Below, piece after piece: positions 60,561 to 64,000 of a DNA stretch of 64,000 nucleotides. Source of the stretch: Plectosphaerella cucumerina (Eukaryota > Ascomycota > Sordariomycetes > Glomerellales > Plectosphaerellaceae); NCBI GenBank assembly GCA_020746995.1, contig JAGPXD010000003.1:5208001-5272000 (forward strand). The letters are read 5' to 3'. Below the pieces are notes generated by a model. The model worked only from the letters and a program-made list of their open reading frames with translations. It ran no database searches and was not told where the DNA came from. Each line of letters begins with the position of its first letter. The stretch's first letter is position 1. Position numbers and translations under genes: made by a program.

Positions 60561-60692
60561 TACAAGGTTAAAGGGCAGCCAAGGTACTGCTTTGTTGTCT
60601 ATTCCTATAATCGGGACAATCTATGCCCGCTAATTTAACGGCTCTTCCGCCTCGACAGTCTGGTAATCGCAAGACAGTCCCGACGAGGACTT

Positions 60693-62870
60693 TTATCCGG
60701 AGGCATCTCGTGAACTGAGGCTCACGTAGTCGCCCAACTCCGTCTCCATAGCCGTCGTCAACAGCCAGGGGACTCCAGTCGTCTCATCTACCTTCCAGGG
60801 CCCGATACCACTACCCTCAAGGACTTGCTTCTGCTGCATCAGGAGGTGCCCCTGATACCACTCTTGCTCCGAGTACGGCTTCCCACTAGCGTGTCGAAGC
60901 TTACGGCCAACAAAGAACGAGGCTTTTGGTAGGACACACACGTTGAGCAGGATGATGAGGGTGCCGAGGAGTAAGGTGACCGTCATCCCCGCCACGTGGA
61001 AGCTTGTGTACTCTGCGTTGCGCACACGAATGCGTTCGCAGACGGCCTGGTCTCCCATCGTCCTTGGCGGCTTGAGATACTTGGCCGAGGCTACGGGGCC
61101 CAGGTCTGTCTGCACCACGAGGTTCTTGGCCGAGGCGTATATGACCACGCTGCTTTGCAGGACCGCGGCGGTGAACTGCCCAAAGTTGCGCACCTCGGAC
61201 TTCCAGTGGTCCGAGGGAAGACCCGAGGACACATAAGTCCCGTCACCGTACCAGAGGAACTCGTTCGCCCTGAGAACGTCAGCGCCTAGCCACACTACTG
61301 AATCCGCAATGGTCGTGACCATGAGTGCCGTTGACAGAACGTTGAAGCTGCCCTTCTGAACGTCGCTCATGTTGAGGCCCCGCCAGGGTTCGGTCAGGTT
61401 CTTTGCGACTCCAGATAGCTTGCTGCACGCGCCGCCCGGCGTACAGAACTGGTACTGCTCCGTGCATCCGAGTGCTGAAGCGATTCTGTCGCTCAGATAG
61501 GCCGGTTCGGCAATGACGAAGCGGTTGGCCCCCGTCTGGTCCGTCGTGTTTGAGGCAGCGAACCAGGGATCCTTGACAGGAGCCGAGTATCGAGCGCTAC
61601 TGGCGAGCCAGACGACCGTAATGTCCGAGTCGGCCACTTGCAGTTGGCTGATGGGTTCATACCAGGACAGGAGAGGGGCACCGTCCACCTTTTTGACGGC
61701 ACTGGGGTGGAAAGAAATCAGCTTGTTTGCTCGCGGCGTGATGGTTTCAAAGATTCGAGTTGTACTAACGTCAGTCTGTGTACTTGTGCCGTCTGTAGTG
61801 TGTCCGTTTCTCGAAGACTGCTGTTGCTGACGACAAAGGTGTAGTTGACAGACGTTGACTGGGGTCCAAGATGGTAGTACTTGAACGTGTCGCCTTCGGC
61901 AAACGAGGCGTTGTACAGGTGTTCGTCTGTCCACGGCGTCGAAAACTTCTCTTCGGCCAATATGGGCGCACACGTCATGGTCTTGCGGAACATGATGCTG
62001 TCCCCGGTATCCCCGTTGATACCAAGATGCTTGTTCGAGTCGACGACACCCACCTCTACTTGAAAGCCCCCGTGCTCTGTGCAGATTGACTCGTCGAAAG
62101 GGCAGTCGACGGTTCTTGTAGAGATGTTGAGGCGGGGGACGGTGAAAGTCCTACACAGACCCGACTTTGTTGATGTGCTTCCAGGATCGAGGCGCTCTCC
62201 GTCGCCGTAGCACTTGTTGACGTACTCCAAGCTTCGTGACGCTATTCGTCGCGCCCACGCACTGGTGACGATCTTATTCGCGATCATCTCTTCCAAACTA
62301 GCGTTAAGTTGGTCTTCTATTTCGAGGATGGACGAGAAATCATTTCCGAGCCAGCCGCATGAAACAGGGCTCACGAGGACCTCGTTGTTTTCCAGCTGGA
62401 TCCTGGCTGTGGCGAGACCAGCGCCAGCAGACGCGGCCATGAGGACGCAAGCGGAAAAGATCAGGAGCACTGACGTCCAGAAGAGACGTTTGAGATTTTC
62501 TCTTCGCCAGGTCCAAAATATCCTGAGGAACCCAAGGGCGGACGCGGAGGGGCTTAGGGTGTTGCTCAAGACAGCCTGCTGCTGATGGTGGAAGCCGGCC
62601 CTGGGCGACGAGGTGGACCTCCACTGGTGCATGACGAAGCACATGATGGGCCACATGTGGGCGATGGCCACGGCTGTGAACATGGCGAGGAAGTTTCCCA
62701 GCATGGCGCCTTGTTGTCTGGGCAGCGTCAGGGTCAACCCCATGACCATGCCGGAAGTTCCCTTGCCCCCTGTGCGGGTATTACCAGTCTGGAGTCATCA
62801 AGAGTGAGAGTCTTTCGCACTTACCAGCCCAATTGACCCAAAATCCCGTGAACACCGCCTGGCTCGACAT
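60693..62870 (-). CDS. Large membrane protein with extracellular loop, unknown function
   Basis: Three exons: 62825-62870, 61784-62769 and 60693-61721, with introns of 55 nt (GTAAGT...CGCACAG) and 62 nt (GTACAC...AACAAG). The second intron is my best solution for a frame change between two clearly coding blocks: the phase fits and it gives TLQTAQ-LISFHPS, but its signals are weaker. The product is 686 residues. Hydrophobic helices occur near residues 27-50, 89-115 and 580-605 (AGMTVTLLLGTLIILLNVCV). A large Cys- and NxT/S-rich loop (about 120-575) is probably lumenal or extracellular. The cytosolic tail carries KLRHASGKPYSEQEWYQ. Related proteins are common in Sordariomycetes and usually unnamed. 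A TATTTAAAT promoter element lies near 63053-63063. Confidence 0.75.
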
Positions 62871-63655
62871 TTTCCGAGTCTGGAGGCGAGCTAGTGGGCC
62901 ACTGAGTGCGGCAATCAAATCAAGTCGGCGTGCTCAGAATGGATGCGGCTGGCAATGCGGTTGAAGTTGAAGCTGAAATGTAAAGATGATGCCTGGTTGT
63001 GATGAGACACCTGGAGGGGAATGAGAGGTCTCCGTCATCTTGAACCTATCGGTGATTTAAATACAGGGCGATGCCAAGGGATCCCGTCGGTGCTGGAGGT
63101 GGATGTATATTCAGCCCTTCCGCGCTAACACATGTTCCGAGGAGAGCGCGTAGGCTGATGTTTTCAGCTGTCTTGTGCGGTGCTTAACACAAGCTGAGCT
63201 TTCGTCTTGGGCGGTGACACGCCCTCAGCTGGAATGCTTGGCTACCTGTGCGGAGAACACTTTGAATCTGAGCCTCGAGGCGGCTCGTCACAGTCGGGTA
63301 GCTGGGCCCATGCAGTACTGGACGGAGAAGCCAAAGGTCCGCGCTTTATTTCCCCCAACGCTGGTCGGTCAAGGCCGGTGGCTGGGCTATGGAAGGAGCA
63401 AGGCGGTCAAACGAGTCGATCGCATCACTGAGCGGTTGCTAGCTATGGACGATGCTGGATTTTCTTTCGGTGGGAAGAGGGGAAGAAGCCCGTGAGCAAG
63501 TCCGGGAAGCAAAGATATGCAGGACATCTACCCCATTCAACACATCTCATGAAGAGCCGCCCCTCTGCCAGTTTCTCATGCGCGCAACGAAGGAACACAT
63601 AGGTGAGTAAAGATCTATTTCGCTCTTCCGTGGTCAGATTGCTGTGCAAAACCCG
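62871..63655. other. Intergenic region upstream of the membrane protein
   Basis: About 780 nt including TATTTAAAT (minus strand, about 63053-63063). The rest, up to the 3' end of the old yellow enzyme gene, shows nothing recognisable. Confidence 0.4.
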
Positions 63656-64000
63656 TCAAGCTGCGGCACTTTCCAGATACTCTCTGCTGAAAGCATAGTC
63701 GGTGTACCCAGCAGCAGTCTTGGGGCTGTAAAACGTCCCCCTGTCGTACGCGGCCAGTTCCAGGTCCTTGGAGATCCTGTACACCAGATCTGGGTTCGAG
63801 ACGAAGAGCCGACCAAACATGACCATGACCTCCTGATCGGGAATCTTCTCGTCCACGAGCTCCAAGGCATGCTGGGGCGTGTAGCCGCCCGCGATGAGGA
63901 GAGGCCCGTCCCAGAGACGAAAGGCAAAATCCAAGCTGTCGTTGCCAATGGCACCCCCGTCGCCATCCAGGCGAGATTCCACGAGGTGGAGGTAAGCGAT
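63656..64000 (-). CDS. NADH:flavin oxidoreductase, old yellow enzyme family (3' part)
   Basis: The frame enters from the right window edge as IAYLHLVESRL and runs to a stop at 63656, giving 114 C-terminal residues. PLLIAGGYTPQHALELVDE corresponds to the FMN-phosphate-binding strand of the TIM barrel. VMVMFGRLFVSNPDLVYRIS is the conserved GR.F..NPDL segment of old yellow enzymes, and FYSPKTAAGYTDYAF the usual C-terminus. These FMN enzymes reduce activated C=C bonds with NADPH. The active-site His/Asn pair lies outside the window, so the substrate class cannot be judged. Confidence 0.9.
   Translation of the reverse strand: MAYLHLVESRLDGDGGAIGNDSLDFAFRLWDGPLLIAGGYTPQHALELVDEKIPDQEVMVMFGRLFVSNPDLVYRISKDLELAAYDRGTFYSPKTAAGYTDYAFSREYLESAAA

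Noticed and set aside
61765..61783. A 19-nt intron (GTACACAG...TTAG) in the large membrane protein
   Set aside because: Too short for a spliceosomal intron, and it does not restore the downstream frame; a 62-nt intron does.
1..64000. CRISPR arrays, bacterial operons, phage or viral genes
   Set aside because: None seen. The tandem repeats present are a microsatellite and a minisatellite without spacers, and genes carry eukaryotic introns.

Overview
The window is nuclear DNA of a filamentous ascomycete (Pezizomycotina, most likely a plant-associated Sordariomycete). The evidence is short GT-AG introns of about 46-117 nt with CTRAC-type branch sites, fungus-specific families (Zn2Cys6 and bZIP regulators, CPF-type C2H2 proteins, an Agd3-like deacetylase, ER-bound oxygenase), a dispersed 5S rRNA gene, and AT-rich TA-dense islands that look like repeat-induced point mutation (RIP). 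No species can be named from the sequence alone. Most exon structures below were built by hand from splice signals and reading-frame continuity.

Layout. 1-9 kb: the 5' end of a class 3 lipase-like gene, a glutathione S-transferase-like gene, and three paralogous C2H2 zinc-finger genes with identical metal-ligand spacing. 9.7-17 kb: a PL3 pectate lyase-like secreted protein that lacks key catalytic residues, a sulfotransferase-like protein, tRNA-Asp and tRNA-Val, a secreted DUF1961 protein and an mpaB-type oxygenase. 18-25 kb: a bZIP factor, two NAD(P)-dependent reductases and, between them, a crotonase-fold protein with a signal peptide. 26-37 kb: a small secreted protein, a tannase/feruloyl esterase, a 5S rRNA gene, a Ser/Thr-rich secreted protein, a small Cys-rich protein, a subtilisin-like protease and a broken Cys-rich gene. 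37.2-39.9 kb has no recognisable gene. 39.9-52 kb: an Agd3-like (CE18) deacetylase, a Zn2Cys6 regulator, a metallo-beta-lactamase-fold hydrolase, a divergent FAD monooxygenase, a doubly truncated P450 relic, a 14-bp minisatellite and a membrane protein. 52.7-58.3 kb: a GH32 fructanase with an N-terminal CBM66-like module, divergent from a sugar/H+ symporter. 59-64 kb: a Zn2Cys6-like relic, an AT-rich island, a large membrane protein and the 3' end of an old yellow enzyme.

How the genes fit together. The region is rich in secreted enzymes acting on plant material (PL3-like, tannase/feruloyl esterase, DUF1961, GH32, subtilase). GH32 plus transporter form a plausible fructan-utilisation pair: extracellular release of fructose followed by uptake. 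The hydrolase/FAD monooxygenase/P450-relic group looks like a small, partly decayed metabolic cluster. A CATC(C/G)GATG element, including a CGG-N10-CCG inverted repeat, occurs three times in the shared hydrolase/monooxygenase promoter and once upstream of the P450 relic, and a Zn2Cys6 gene lies beside them. I found no CRISPR array, bacterial operon or intact transposon. The strongest candidates for something undescribed are this cis-element group, the apparently non-catalytic PL3 protein, the signal-peptide-bearing crotonase-fold protein and the C2H2 trio.
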